This document shows, one piece after another, positions 53,060-62,175 of a DNA stretch of 64,000 nt. Source of the DNA: Iodidimonas sp. SYSU 1G8 (GTDB taxonomy: Bacteria > Pseudomonadota > Alphaproteobacteria > SMXS01); contig NZ_JBBYXJ010000002.1 of the NCBI RefSeq assembly GCF_039655775.1, forward strand, positions 558,001-622,000, written 5' to 3'. Both the position numbers and the translations under genes were made by a program. The notes beneath the pieces were generated by a model. That model made no database searches. It had not been told where the DNA came from and saw nothing but the letters and a program-made list of their open reading frames with translations. Position 1 is the first letter of the stretch; each line of letters begins with the position of its first letter.

Positions 53060-53542
53060 ATGCAGGGCGACAAGAAGGTCATTCAGTTTCTCAATCTGGC
53101 CCTGAAAAACGAGTTGACCGCCATCAACCAGTACTTTCTTCATGCGCGCATGCTGACCAATTGGGGTCTGAAGAAGCTCGGCGATTACGAGTACGAAGAA
53201 TCCATCGACGAGATGAAGCACGCGGACAGGCTGATCAACCGCATCCTGTTCCTCGAAGGCCTGCCCAACCTGCAGGATCTGGGCCGCCTCCGGATCGGCG
53301 AGACCGTTCCCGAACTGCTGAAGGCCGATCTGGACACCGAACTGGAAGCCGTGCCGCTGCTGAAGGACGCCATCGCCCATTGCGAGACGGTGCGCGACTA
53401 CATCTCCCGCGAACTGTTCGAGGATATCCTGGAGTCCGAGGAAGAGCACATCGACTTCCTGGAAACCCAGCTGGACCTGATCGAAAAGGTGGGCCTGCAG
53501 AACTACCAGCAGTCGCAGATGGGCAGCCCCGGCGACGAGTGA
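53060..53542 (+). CDS. bfr: Bacterioferritin
   Basis: The 160-residue protein forms the 24-subunit iron-storage shell with heme between subunit pairs. The ferroxidase ligands are visible: E18, E51 and H54, E94, E127 and H130 (ESEEEHIDF), and the heme-ligand M52 in DEMKHADRL is present. AAGGAG precedes the ATG. It follows bfd, its electron donor, on the same strand. It converges with pyrD. Confidence 0.96.
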   Translation: MQGDKKVIQFLNLALKNELTAINQYFLHARMLTNWGLKKLGDYEYEESIDEMKHADRLINRILFLEGLPNLQDLGRLRIGETVPELLKADLDTELEAVPLLKDAIAHCETVRDYISRELFEDILESEEEHIDFLETQLDLIEKVGLQNYQQSQMGSPGDE

Positions 53543-53563
53543 TCTCTCCGCGCGGACGGTCGG

Positions 53564-54634
53564 TTATCGGCTTTCGGTACCGACCGCCTGCGCGATGTTG
53601 GTAAAGCCATCCCGGCGCAGCAGTGCGGTCAGGTCACGCTTGATCCGCCGCACCAGCCCGGGACCTTCGAACACCAGCGCCGTGTATAGCTGGATGACCG
53701 CCGCGCCGGCGCGAATGCGGTCGTAGGCGTCCTGACCCGACGCGATGCCCCCCACGCCCACCAGCGGAATCCTTCCGCCCGTCAGCGCCCGCATGCGGCG
53801 AAGATTGTCGAGCGCCATGGTGCGGAGCGGCGCGCCGGACAGGCCGCCCGATTCCTCGCGCAGTGGGCTCCGCAGCGCGCCGGGGCGGCCGATGGTGGTG
53901 TTGCCCACGATCAGGCCGTCGATGTCGTAGTGGACCGCCAGCTCGGCGATGTCCTCGCATTCGGCCGGGCTCAGGTCCGGGGCCAGCTTCACCAGCAGCG
54001 GCGGGCGGCGGACCTTGCTCATCTGCTCGCGCACCGCTAGCAGCCTGTCCAGCAGCGGCTTCAGCGCGTCGCGCGTCTGCAGCGACCGCAGGCCGGGCGT
54101 ATTCGGCGACGAGATGTTGATGGTGTAGTAGTCGCCCAGTCCGGAAAACCGTTTCAGACCGTTGCAGTAATCCTCGATCCAGTCCTCTGACGTCTTGTTG
54201 GCGCCGATGTTGATGCCGATCTTGCCCATGCGCGAGGCGGCGCGACGCTCCGACAGTCGGCGGGTGACGATGTCGGCGCCGTCATTGGCGAAGCCGATGC
54301 GATTGATGACGGCCTCGTCCTCCATGAGACGGAAGATGCGCGGCACCGGATTGCCCTGCTGCGGCTTCGGCGTCACCGTGCCCACCTCGACGAAGCCGAA
54401 GCCCAGCTTCAGCATGGCATCGGGAACTTCGGCGTTCTTGTCGAAGCCCGCGGCCAGGCCGACCGGATTGGGCAGCCGGATGCCCATGAACACCGTCTCC
54501 AGCTCGGGCGCGTCGTCGCCGCCGCCCAGCAGCGCCGCGAGCGGCGACTTCAGCAGTTTCAGGGTCAGCCGGTGCGCCTTCTCGGCGTCCAGCTTCATCA
54601 TCATCGGACGGATCAGCGCGTAGGCATCAAGCAT
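53564..54634 (-). CDS. pyrD: Dihydroorotate dehydrogenase (quinone)
   Basis: The 356-residue membrane-associated FMN enzyme oxidises dihydroorotate in pyrimidine synthesis and passes electrons to quinone. Class 2 features are the N-terminal helical part, FDKNAEVPDAML, the catalytic Ser in NISSPNTPGLRSL, VKLAPDL and LVGVGGIASGQDAYDRI. GGGAGG precedes the ATG. It overlaps the upstream DUF952 gene by eight bases, so the two are translated together. Confidence 0.95.
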   Translation of the reverse strand: MLDAYALIRPMMMKLDAEKAHRLTLKLLKSPLAALLGGGDDAPELETVFMGIRLPNPVGLAAGFDKNAEVPDAMLKLGFGFVEVGTVTPKPQQGNPVPRIFRLMEDEAVINRIGFANDGADIVTRRLSERRAASRMGKIGINIGANKTSEDWIEDYCNGLKRFSGLGDYYTINISSPNTPGLRSLQTRDALKPLLDRLLAVREQMSKVRRPPLLVKLAPDLSPAECEDIAELAVHYDIDGLIVGNTTIGRPGALRSPLREESGGLSGAPLRTMALDNLRRMRALTGGRIPLVGVGGIASGQDAYDRIRAGAAVIQLYTALVFEGPGLVRRIKRDLTALLRRDGFTNIAQAVGTESR

Positions 54635-54983
54635 CGACTACGCCTCCCGGAAAGCGGTGGCCCTCCCCATCGTACCACGGCAACGGATCGATGCGGATCA
54701 CGGCCTCCAGGGGAAGGGGCCCGTAGAGATGGGGAAACAGCGCGCCGCCGCGCGAGGCTTCCCATTTGAGCGCGCCCACGGGCAGCCGCCCGGCGTCGAC
54801 CGTCACCAGCACAAGGTCGGTCTGGCCGGCGAAGTGCTTCGCGGCGGTCTCGGCCACCTGCGGCGCCGTCGAAAAATGGATGAAGCCATCCCGTGCGTCG
54901 ACGGACGACCCCTCGTAGCGACCGCGCTCGGCGGCGGCCGTCCACTCGGCGTGGGTGCATATCTTGTAGATCGGATGGGCCAT
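54627..54983 (-). CDS. DUF952 domain-containing protein
   Basis: The 118-residue protein is a full-length DUF952 member: IYKICTHAEWTAA, DGFIHFSTAPQV and FPHLYGPLPLEAV are the usual blocks. The fold is related to ADP-ribosyltransferase/2'-phosphotransferase-like proteins, but the function is not established. I chose the ATG at 54983 for its family-typical start; the frame extends seven codons further. It overlaps pyrD by eight bases, an arrangement common in alphaproteobacteria. Confidence 0.87.
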   Translation of the reverse strand: MAHPIYKICTHAEWTAAAERGRYEGSSVDARDGFIHFSTAPQVAETAAKHFAGQTDLVLVTVDAGRLPVGALKWEASRGGALFPHLYGPLPLEAVIRIDPLPWYDGEGHRFPGGVVDA

Positions 54984-55082
54984 TTCGCCGGGACCGTAGC
55001 GCAACCCGCCCTGGCTGAACAGCGTCCATTCAGCAGGGTCGGGCGCTAATTTGTCGAGGGTGAGGGCGCCGCGCCAGCGCGC

Positions 55083-56423
55083 TTACTGGCTCGCCACCGC
55101 CGCCGGCTTCTCGAACAGGGTCGGCGAGTCGAAATACGCGCCATTGGGCAGCTTGTGATGTCCCCATTGCCGCGGCGCATGGCCGCCGCCGGGAATCAGC
55201 ACGCCTTCCGGGCCGAACAGGCTGTGGGTTTCGCCGGCGCTGCGGTAGAGGCGCAGCAAACGGTCATACTGGGTCAGGACGTAGAGATTGCGCGTCTGGC
55301 CGCTCCAGGCGCCGACATGGCTGATCGTCCGGGTGCTGGCATCCACCGTAACGGCCACGCGGTCGCCGTCTGGAACCTCGGGGATCGCGACCGCGCCCGG
55401 CGCGGTGAGTCCGGCGCCGGCCAGCAGCAGATAGCCGCTGCCATCGGTGCGGATGCTGTCATAGGCCAGCGGACGTCCATCCGGCCCGATGGTCACGCGC
55501 CAGATCAGCCCGTCCACGGGCTGCGCCTTGAACCAGACCACGTAACTGATCTGCAGCAGGGCCTGGCCCTTGAACTTGGTATTGGTCACCAGCGTGTAGG
55601 CCGCGGCCACCTCCGAACTGGTCGCCGGTTTGCCCTCGCGCCATTCCGGCAGCACCAGCGCGTCGTCGGCCCGGCCGTTCACCACCCAGACGGGCGCGAA
55701 GGCGGCGATGAGCCGTTCGGTGACGTCTTCCTTGGGCTGGGGAATGCGCAGCGCGTCCGTGCGGGCGGTCTCGACCACCAGCTTGACCGCGTGCGGCGAC
55801 ATGGTGAGGCCCGCGGCGGGCGCGAACACCGAGGCGTCGGGGCTCGTCTCGCGCGGGGCGGTGAGCGCCGCCAGCTGCTCCTTCGACCAGGATGTCGGAC
55901 GCGCGGGAGCGGGATCCTCACCGGTCACCTTGGCGCGCGGGGGCAGCGCCTGATGGGCTTCCTTCTTCTGATGGTCGAAGGCGCGCATGGTCTCGGCGCA
56001 GGCTTCCACGGTCTGCATGGGATCGCGGCCGAGGCGCGCGAACAGGACACCGCGCTGATACGCCGGCAGATTGCCGATCTCGATCGCCCGGGCCTGCTTG
56101 TCGGCCTCGACCAGACGGCCGATCCATTCGGTCTTCTGGGCCGGCTGGAACTTGGTGAAGTCGTAGCTGGCGAGGAAGCGGTCGATGCGGAAATAGGGGA
56201 AGCCCTCGATCCGGGCATAGCCGCTATCCGCGACGCCGGCCTGCTGCACCACCGAGTCGATCGCCTCGTACTCGACGAGGCAGCGTTCCACGGCGGGATC
56301 GCCGGTGCGCCAGCCAATGGGTGAGAACCCCGCCAGACCGGCGGCGGCGACGATGACCAAACCGACTTTCAGCACTCCGGACTCCTTGTACCCGCCCTGT
56401 TTGGCGGGCTTCTTAAACGTCAT
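55083..56423 (-). CDS. Exported or membrane-anchored protein of unknown function
   Basis: I do not recognise this family. The 446-residue product has one hydrophobic segment near the N-terminus (VLKVGLVIVAAAGLAGFSPI, about residues 17-36) and is otherwise soluble, so it is probably periplasmic and anchored. The first part is charged and helical (residues 40-150); a Pro-rich linker follows (PRAKVTGEDPAPARPTSWS); the C-terminal half is beta-rich (LVTNTKFKGQALLQISYVVW, then GLIWRVTIGPDGRPLAYDSI) and ends with GGGHAPRQWGHHKLPNG. It is 136 bases downstream of lysS on the opposite side and alone on its transcript. Confidence 0.7.
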   Translation of the reverse strand: MTFKKPAKQGGYKESGVLKVGLVIVAAAGLAGFSPIGWRTGDPAVERCLVEYEAIDSVVQQAGVADSGYARIEGFPYFRIDRFLASYDFTKFQPAQKTEWIGRLVEADKQARAIEIGNLPAYQRGVLFARLGRDPMQTVEACAETMRAFDHQKKEAHQALPPRAKVTGEDPAPARPTSWSKEQLAALTAPRETSPDASVFAPAAGLTMSPHAVKLVVETARTDALRIPQPKEDVTERLIAAFAPVWVVNGRADDALVLPEWREGKPATSSEVAAAYTLVTNTKFKGQALLQISYVVWFKAQPVDGLIWRVTIGPDGRPLAYDSIRTDGSGYLLLAGAGLTAPGAVAIPEVPDGDRVAVTVDASTRTISHVGAWSGQTRNLYVLTQYDRLLRLYRSAGETHSLFGPEGVLIPGGGHAPRQWGHHKLPNGAYFDSPTLFEKPAAVASQ

Positions 56424-56559
56424 GGCTCTGCCGCCGGGAATCCAGCGAAAAAACAGGGCCGTTGTGACAACGGCCAGGCCGCGCCGGGGTTTCGCCCGGC
56501 ACCGGCAATAGGTTGTTATGATTTGCAAAGCACCGTCAAGATGCGCGGCAATGGGCTAT

Positions 56560-58140
56560 TCAGCCCGCCAGCCTGCCATCCAGGGCCTTCGCCAGCAGCG
56601 CGCGGCTGTTGTCGAGGCCGTACAGGGCGAAGAACGAGCCCATGCGCGGTCCCTGGCTCTGGCCCAACAGCGTCTCGTACAGTGCCTTGAACCAATCGCG
56701 CAGCGGCTCGAAGCCGTGCGCCTTGCCGATGGCGTAGACCTCGTTCTGGATGTCCTCGGCGGTCGCGCCGGCGGCCAGGCCGTCGAGCGCCGCGGCCAGG
56801 TCGGACAGCGCCGCGCGCTCGCGATCGTCGGGCTGGCGGAACTGCTTCGCCGGCTTCACGAAATCGTCGTAATAGGCCACGGCGTAGCGCACCAGCCGGT
56901 CGAGCAGCGGATGGGTTCGCGGCGAGGCGCCGGGCGCGTAGCGGCTGATGAAGCCCCACAGGGTCGCCGGGTCCTCGGAATTGCTGGCGCTGACCAGGTT
57001 GAGCAGCAGGCCGAAGGTGACGGGCACCTCCTCGCGCGGCGGGTTGCCGGCATGGATGTGCCAGACCGGATTGTTCAGCTTTTCCTCGGGCGCGGTCTGC
57101 CGGTGATAGGCGTCGAGGAAGCTGATGTACTCGTCCACCGCCTTCGGGATCACGTCGAAATACAGCCGCTTGGCCTTGCGGGGCGACTGGAACATGTACA
57201 GCGACAGGCTCTCGGCCGGTGCGTAGCGCAGCCATTCCTCGATGCTCAGCCCGTTGCCGCGCGACTTGGAGATTTTCTCGCCGTTCTCGTCGAGGAACAG
57301 TTCGTAGTTGAAGCCTTCCGGCGGCGTGCCGCCCAGCACCGTGCAGATCCGGCTGGACAGGCGCACCGAGTCGATCAGGTCCTTGCCGGCCATTTCGTAA
57401 TGCACGCCGAGCGCCACCCAGCGCATGGCCCAGTCCGCCTTCCACTGTAGCTTGCAGTGGCCGCCGGTCACCGGCACCGTGATGCGCGCGCCGTCCTGCT
57501 CGTAGGTGACCGTGCCCGCGTCCACGTCGCGGTCGATGATCGGCACCTGCAACACCTGCCCCGTGGTCGGGCAGACCGGCAGGAACGGGCTGTAGGTGGC
57601 GCGCCGGTCCGGGCCGAGCGTGGGCAGGATCACGTTGATGACGTCGTCATAGTGGCGCAGCACGCTGAGGAGCGTCTCGTCGAACCGGCCGCTCTTGTAG
57701 CAGTCGGTCGCGCTCATGAATTCGTACTCGAAGCCGAATTCGTCCAGGAAGGCGCGCAGCCGGGCGTTGTTGTGGGCGCCGAAGCTGGAATGGGTGCCGA
57801 ACGGGTCGGGTACCTGGGTCAGCGGCTTGCCCAGATGGGGCGCCATCTCTTCCCGGTTCGGGATGTTGTCGGGCACCTTGCGCAGCCCGTCCATGTCGTC
57901 CGAGAACGCGATCAGCCGGGTCGGAATGTCCGACAGGGTCGCGAAGGCGTGCCGGACCATTGTGGTGCGCGCGACCTCGCCGAAGGTGCCGATATGGGGC
58001 AGGCCGGACGGACCATAACCGGTCTCGAAGATGACGGCGTCGGGCTTCGTGCCGGTCTTCTCGAAACGGTCGACCAGCTTGCGGGCTTCCTCGAAGGGCC
58101 AGGCCTTGCTGTTCAGGGCGATATCGCGAAGATCGGACAT
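56560..58140 (-). CDS. lysS: Lysyl-tRNA synthetase, class I
   Basis: The 526-residue enzyme charges tRNA-Lys. It is the class I (archaeal-type) form, unrelated to the usual bacterial class II enzyme: the HIGH-like motif is [13 protein letters not shown] near residue 48 and the KMSKS-like motif is KISKSRGNG near residue 290. Class I LysRS is found in archaea, spirochaetes and alphaproteobacteria, so this supports the taxonomic placement. It is divergent from the helicase gene, with 106 bases between them. Confidence 0.96.
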   Translation of the reverse strand: MSDLRDIALNSKAWPFEEARKLVDRFEKTGTKPDAVIFETGYGPSGLPHIGTFGEVARTTMVRHAFATLSDIPTRLIAFSDDMDGLRKVPDNIPNREEMAPHLGKPLTQVPDPFGTHSSFGAHNNARLRAFLDEFGFEYEFMSATDCYKSGRFDETLLSVLRHYDDVINVILPTLGPDRRATYSPFLPVCPTTGQVLQVPIIDRDVDAGTVTYEQDGARITVPVTGGHCKLQWKADWAMRWVALGVHYEMAGKDLIDSVRLSSRICTVLGGTPPEGFNYELFLDENGEKISKSRGNGLSIEEWLRYAPAESLSLYMFQSPRKAKRLYFDVIPKAVDEYISFLDAYHRQTAPEEKLNNPVWHIHAGNPPREEVPVTFGLLLNLVSASNSEDPATLWGFISRYAPGASPRTHPLLDRLVRYAVAYYDDFVKPAKQFRQPDDRERAALSDLAAALDGLAAGATAEDIQNEVYAIGKAHGFEPLRDWFKALYETLLGQSQGPRMGSFFALYGLDNSRALLAKALDGRLAG

Positions 58141-58246
58141 GGGGGTTCTCAGGGTTGGAAAGCGCGGAACCTAAGGCGAAGGGCCGGGAGCGTCAATGTT
58201 TCAGGGCGCATGGCGCGGCGCCCGAAGCATCCTTATATTGGCGGCG

Positions 58247-61000
58247 ATGTCGTCCCTAGAGCCCACGCCGCCGCTCCCGGACGCCCCGGCGCTCGCCGTG
58301 GGCTTTCGTGGCGGCGTTCTGGTGACGGCGGATGGCGAGGTGACGCCGCTGGGGCTCGGCGAGGCCGCCGTTCAGGCCGCGCGCGGCGGGGTGCTGGTGT
58401 GCCACGAGCCGGCGGTCAGCGCCCGGCTGGGCGCCGAGCCGCTCACCCGCGTGCTCGACGTGCTGGATCTCTATGCCTTCACCCGCCCCGCCAGTTTCTG
58501 CATTCCCACGCCCGGCGGCCTGGCAGCCGCGCTCGGGCTGCCGGCGCCCGGTCCCGCGCTCGAGGATCAGGCCGTGGCGCTGCACCGGGCGGCGGCGCGA
58601 TTGCTGGCGCAACTGGCCGACCCGCGCTATCCCGACCGGCCCGAGGCGCAGCGTGTCGCCCAGACCATGGCCAGGGCAGGCTGGGTCTGGGGCCGGTATG
58701 TGACCGCCGCGCTTGGCGCGCCGCTGTCCGGCGGCGACGCGGGGACGGGGCTGGATGTCTGGCGCCGTCTGCCGCAATGGGAGGACGAAGCCCCGCGCCC
58801 GCCGCCCGACGATTATCCCGTGGGCGGCGCCGAAGTGCAGGAGCGGCTCACCGCCCTGCGTGGCCGGGGGGCCGAAGACCGCGAGAGCCAGCGGGATTAC
58901 GCCGGCGTGATCGCCGCCGCCTTCGCGCCGCGCGAGATCGCCTCGGCGCCCAACGCGGTACTGGCCGAGGCGGGGACGGGCATCGGCAAGACGCTGGGTT
59001 ACATCGCGCCGTCCAGTGTCTGGGCCCAGCGGAACAAGGGCGCGGTCTGGCTCTCCACCTACACCAAGAACCTGCAACGCCAGCTCGATCAGGAACTGGA
59101 CCGGCTGTTTCCCGACCGGCGCGAGAAGGCGCGCAAGGTGGTCGTGCGCAAGGGGCGCGAGAACTATCTGTGCCTGCTCAATCTGGAAGAGGCGGTCGGA
59201 CGGGCGCAGATGACGCCGGACAATCTGGTCCGGCTTGCGCTGATCGTGCGCTGGGCGCGCTATACGCGCGACGGCGACATGGTCGGCGGCGACCTGCCGG
59301 CCTGGCTGCTGCAGCGCATCGGACCGGGCCGTGCCTCGGGCCTCACCGACCGGCGCGGCGAATGCGTCTATTCGGCCTGCGCCCACTGGCGCACCTGTTT
59401 CATCGAACATTCCAGCCGCAAGGCGCGCGGCGCCGACCTGGTCATCGCCAACCACGCGCTGGTGATGATCCGCGCCGCGCTCTACGGGTCCGAGGAGGAC
59501 CGGCCGACCCGCTATGTGTTCGACGAAGGGCACCATTTGTTCGACGCGGCGGACAGCGCGTTCTCGGCGCATCTATCGGGCCTCGAGGCGGTCGAGCTGC
59601 GGCGCTGGGTGCGCGGGCCGGAAGCGGGCGGGCGCAAGGGCCGCGCGCGCGGCATCGAGGCGCGGATCGGCGATCTGCTGGCCGATCATCCGGAATCGGA
59701 AAAACTCATGCGCGAGGCGATCCGTGCCGCCGCCGCTCTTCCGGCCGAAGGCTGGCTGGGGAGGATCGCCAGCGGCAGCGCGCAGGGCGCGGCGGAGACG
59801 TTCCTCGCCAGCGTGCGCACCCATGTCTACGCTCGCGCCCAGCGGCCCGACGATCCCTACACGCTGGAGGCGGCGACCCATACGCTCACCGACGCGCTGC
59901 GCGCCGACGCGGCGGCGCTGGAGCAGGCGCTGGCCGAGTTGGCCGTGCCCATGCAGCAGCTCGCCAAGGTCCTCGGCGCGCGCCTCGGTGACGAGGCCGA
60001 GGAGCTGGAGTCTTCGGAACGGACGCGCCTGGAGGCCGCGCGCAACGGCATCGCCCGGCGCATTGAGGGCATGGTGCAGCCCTGGCGCGCCATGCTGCGC
60101 GACCTGGAAAAGGGCACGGCGGAAGGGTTCGTCGACTGGTTCTCGGTCGAGCGCGGCGGGCAGCGGGAATATGATGTGGGCCTGCACCGCCACTGGATCG
60201 ATCCGACCAAGCCGTTCTCCGACGTGGTGCTGGCGCCGGCTCACGGGGTGGTCGTTACCTCGGCGACGCTGCGTGACGAGGTGGCCGAGGACGACGATGG
60301 CTGGCGCAACGCCGAGGTGCGCACTGGCTTCAACCATCTGGTGCTGCCGGCGCGCCGCTCCAGCCATGCCTCGCCCTTCGACTATGCCGCGCAATCCCGG
60401 GTGCTGGTGGTGCGCGACGTGAAGCGGACCGATGCCCAGCAGGTGGCGGGCGCGTACCGGGCGCTGTTCGAGGCGTCGGGCGGCGGCGCGCTGGGCCTGT
60501 TCACCGCGATCAACCGGCTGCGCGACGTGTATGGCCGAATCGCCGCGCCGCTGGCCCAGCGCGGCATCGGGCTTCACGCCCAGCACGTGGACGCGTTCGA
60601 TCCGGGGACCCTGATCGATATCTTCCGCGCCGAGGCCAATTCCTGCCTGTTGGGCACGGACGCGGTGCGCGACGGGGTCGACGTCCCCGGTGAGGCGCTG
60701 CGGCTGATCGTCTTCGACCGGGTCCCCTGGCCGCGCCCCTCGATCCTGCACCGGGCACGCCGCGACGCCTTTGGCGGCAACCGCTATGACGACATGCTGA
60801 CCCGGCTGAAGCTGAAACAGGCTTTCGGCAGGCTCATCCGCCGGGCGGGCGACCGGGGCCTGTTCGTCATGCTCGACAGCGCCATGCCGTCGCGGCTGCT
60901 GACCGCCTTCCCGGAGGGCGTCGCCGTCGACCGCGTCGGTCTGGCGGACGCGGTCGAGATCGCGCGCGGCTTCTTCGCCGCCGAAACGGTAGCGGGATAG
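58247..61000 (+). CDS. DinG/XPD-like iron-sulfur ATP-dependent DNA helicase
   Basis: The 917-residue superfamily 2 helicase has the Walker A motif EAGTGIGKTLGYIAPS, the DEGH box (VFDEGHHLFDAAD), ANHALV, and C-terminal motifs GTDAVRDGVDVPGEALR and QAFGRLIRRAGDRG. Cysteines between motifs Ia and II (ENYLCLLN, then GECVYSACAHWRTC) form the iron-sulfur cluster site of the DinG/XPD type. Such enzymes unwind DNA, including D-loops and R-loops. The N-terminal 200 residues are an extension. The ATG at 58247 is used; an upstream frame adds 17 residues. Confidence 0.92.
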   Translation: MSSLEPTPPLPDAPALAVGFRGGVLVTADGEVTPLGLGEAAVQAARGGVLVCHEPAVSARLGAEPLTRVLDVLDLYAFTRPASFCIPTPGGLAAALGLPAPGPALEDQAVALHRAAARLLAQLADPRYPDRPEAQRVAQTMARAGWVWGRYVTAALGAPLSGGDAGTGLDVWRRLPQWEDEAPRPPPDDYPVGGAEVQERLTALRGRGAEDRESQRDYAGVIAAAFAPREIASAPNAVLAEAGTGIGKTLGYIAPSSVWAQRNKGAVWLSTYTKNLQRQLDQELDRLFPDRREKARKVVVRKGRENYLCLLNLEEAVGRAQMTPDNLVRLALIVRWARYTRDGDMVGGDLPAWLLQRIGPGRASGLTDRRGECVYSACAHWRTCFIEHSSRKARGADLVIANHALVMIRAALYGSEEDRPTRYVFDEGHHLFDAADSAFSAHLSGLEAVELRRWVRGPEAGGRKGRARGIEARIGDLLADHPESEKLMREAIRAAAALPAEGWLGRIASGSAQGAAETFLASVRTHVYARAQRPDDPYTLEAATHTLTDALRADAAALEQALAELAVPMQQLAKVLGARLGDEAEELESSERTRLEAARNGIARRIEGMVQPWRAMLRDLEKGTAEGFVDWFSVERGGQREYDVGLHRHWIDPTKPFSDVVLAPAHGVVVTSATLRDEVAEDDDGWRNAEVRTGFNHLVLPARRSSHASPFDYAAQSRVLVVRDVKRTDAQQVAGAYRALFEASGGGALGLFTAINRLRDVYGRIAAPLAQRGIGLHAQHVDAFDPGTLIDIFRAEANSCLLGTDAVRDGVDVPGEALRLIVFDRVPWPRPSILHRARRDAFGGNRYDDMLTRLKLKQAFGRLIRRAGDRGLFVMLDSAMPSRLLTAFPEGVAVDRVGLADAVEIARGFFAAETVAG

Positions 61001-61065
61001 TCATTGAAGGCCTTCCCCGCCGATCCTATGTTGACGCCGTCCACAACACTCGCAGGGATGATTTC

Positions 61066-61488
61066 GTGAGCGATCCGGTTCTGACGCCGCATTCGGCGAT
61101 GGTGTATCTGATGGTCATGGTCGCGGCGGCGGATGCCCGCATGAGCGACGCCGAGATCGCCGCCATGTCTCATTCCGTGGCGGATCTGCCGGTGTTCCGG
61201 GGCTATGACCGCGCCAAGCTGCTGACCGCCGTTCAGGCGTGCGCCGACATTCTGGAGGACCGCGAGGGTCTCGATACCGTCCTTGCGCTCGTCTGCGACG
61301 CACTGCCGGAGACGCTGCGCGACACCGGTTACGCCATCGCCTGCACGGTGGCGATCAGTGACGGTAAGGTGGGGCAGAAGGAACTCCGGCTGCTGGAGAT
61401 GATCCGGGAAGCCCTGGGCATCGACCGCCTCGCCGCCGCCGGCATCGAACGCGGTGTCGCGGCCCTGCACCGGAGCGTGCCGGCCTGA
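61066..61488 (+). CDS. TerB-like (tellurite resistance family) protein
   Basis: The 140-residue helical protein belongs to the TerB fold. HSAMVYLMVMVAAADARMSDAE carries the conserved acidic patch at the end of helix 1, repeated as CTVAISDGKVGQKELRLL, giving two calcium-binding-like acid clusters. No other ter genes are near, so it is not evidence for tellurite resistance. The start is a GTG. It follows the helicase gene on the same strand, 65 bases later. Confidence 0.82.
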   Translation: MSDPVLTPHSAMVYLMVMVAAADARMSDAEIAAMSHSVADLPVFRGYDRAKLLTAVQACADILEDREGLDTVLALVCDALPETLRDTGYAIACTVAISDGKVGQKELRLLEMIREALGIDRLAAAGIERGVAALHRSVPA

Positions 61489-61579
61489 GGTTTAAAAGCC
61501 GGGCGCCTCTCCCACATTCACACCAACGACACGCTCGACGACTATGGTTCGGCACGCCCCGAACCGGAGAGACATCCCG

Positions 61580-62089
61580 ATGAAGCGTTTGCTGCTGTTG
61601 CGCCATGGCAAGTCCGACTGGAACAATCCGGATCAGCCCGACATCGAACGGCCCCTCAATTCGCGGGGACAGCGCGCGGCGGCGCTGATGGGCGCCTATA
61701 TGCGCCAGCGCGCCATGACGCCCGATCTGATCCTGTCCTCCTCCGCCGTGCGGACGCGGGAGACGGCGCAGCGCGTGCTTGCGGCGCTGGAGGCCGAGGT
61801 GCCGCTGGAGTTCGTGCCGGCGCTGTATCTTGCCGAGCCCAAGACCATCATCGATACCGTGTGCGCCGCGCCCGACACGGTCGGCACCCTGCTGCTGGTC
61901 GGCCACAATCCCGGCATGCAGCTGGCGGCGCTCAAGCTGTCGGGCCGGAACAGTTCGGGCCGGCGCGGCGATATCGAGGACAAGTTCCCCACCGCGGCGC
62001 TGGCGGTGATCGAGTTCGACGCGGCGACCTGGAGCGGGGCCAGGGACGGCGATCTGGTCGCGTTTGAAGTTCCCAAGGCGCTGGTCTGA
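61580..62089 (+). CDS. sixA: SixA-type histidine phosphatase
   Basis: The 169-residue protein of the histidine phosphatase superfamily has the RHG motif at its start (LLLLRHGKSDWNNPDQPD) and the second His in LVGHNPGMQ. SixA removes phosphate from histidine-phosphotransfer proteins; close relatives also act on small phosphoesters. The ATG at 61580 is the usual start; the frame is open for another 12 codons upstream. It is probably a single-gene unit. Confidence 0.88.
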   Translation: MKRLLLLRHGKSDWNNPDQPDIERPLNSRGQRAAALMGAYMRQRAMTPDLILSSSAVRTRETAQRVLAALEAEVPLEFVPALYLAEPKTIIDTVCAAPDTVGTLLLVGHNPGMQLAALKLSGRNSSGRRGDIEDKFPTAALAVIEFDAATWSGARDGDLVAFEVPKALV

Positions 62090-62175
62090 CCATGAGCCGC
62101 GTCCGCGGGCCGCGTTGATTTTGCCGCCGGTCCATGGCCTGATGGCCGGCCTTGGGGAACGGGCGGTGGAGCACG

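Noticed and set aside
57457-59991. 844-codon plus-strand frame across lysS and the helicase
   Set aside because: It is antisense to lysS and out of frame with the helicase; both of those have full family motifs.
61066-61488. Tellurite resistance locus
   Set aside because: Only a TerB-like protein is present, without terC, terD or terE neighbours.
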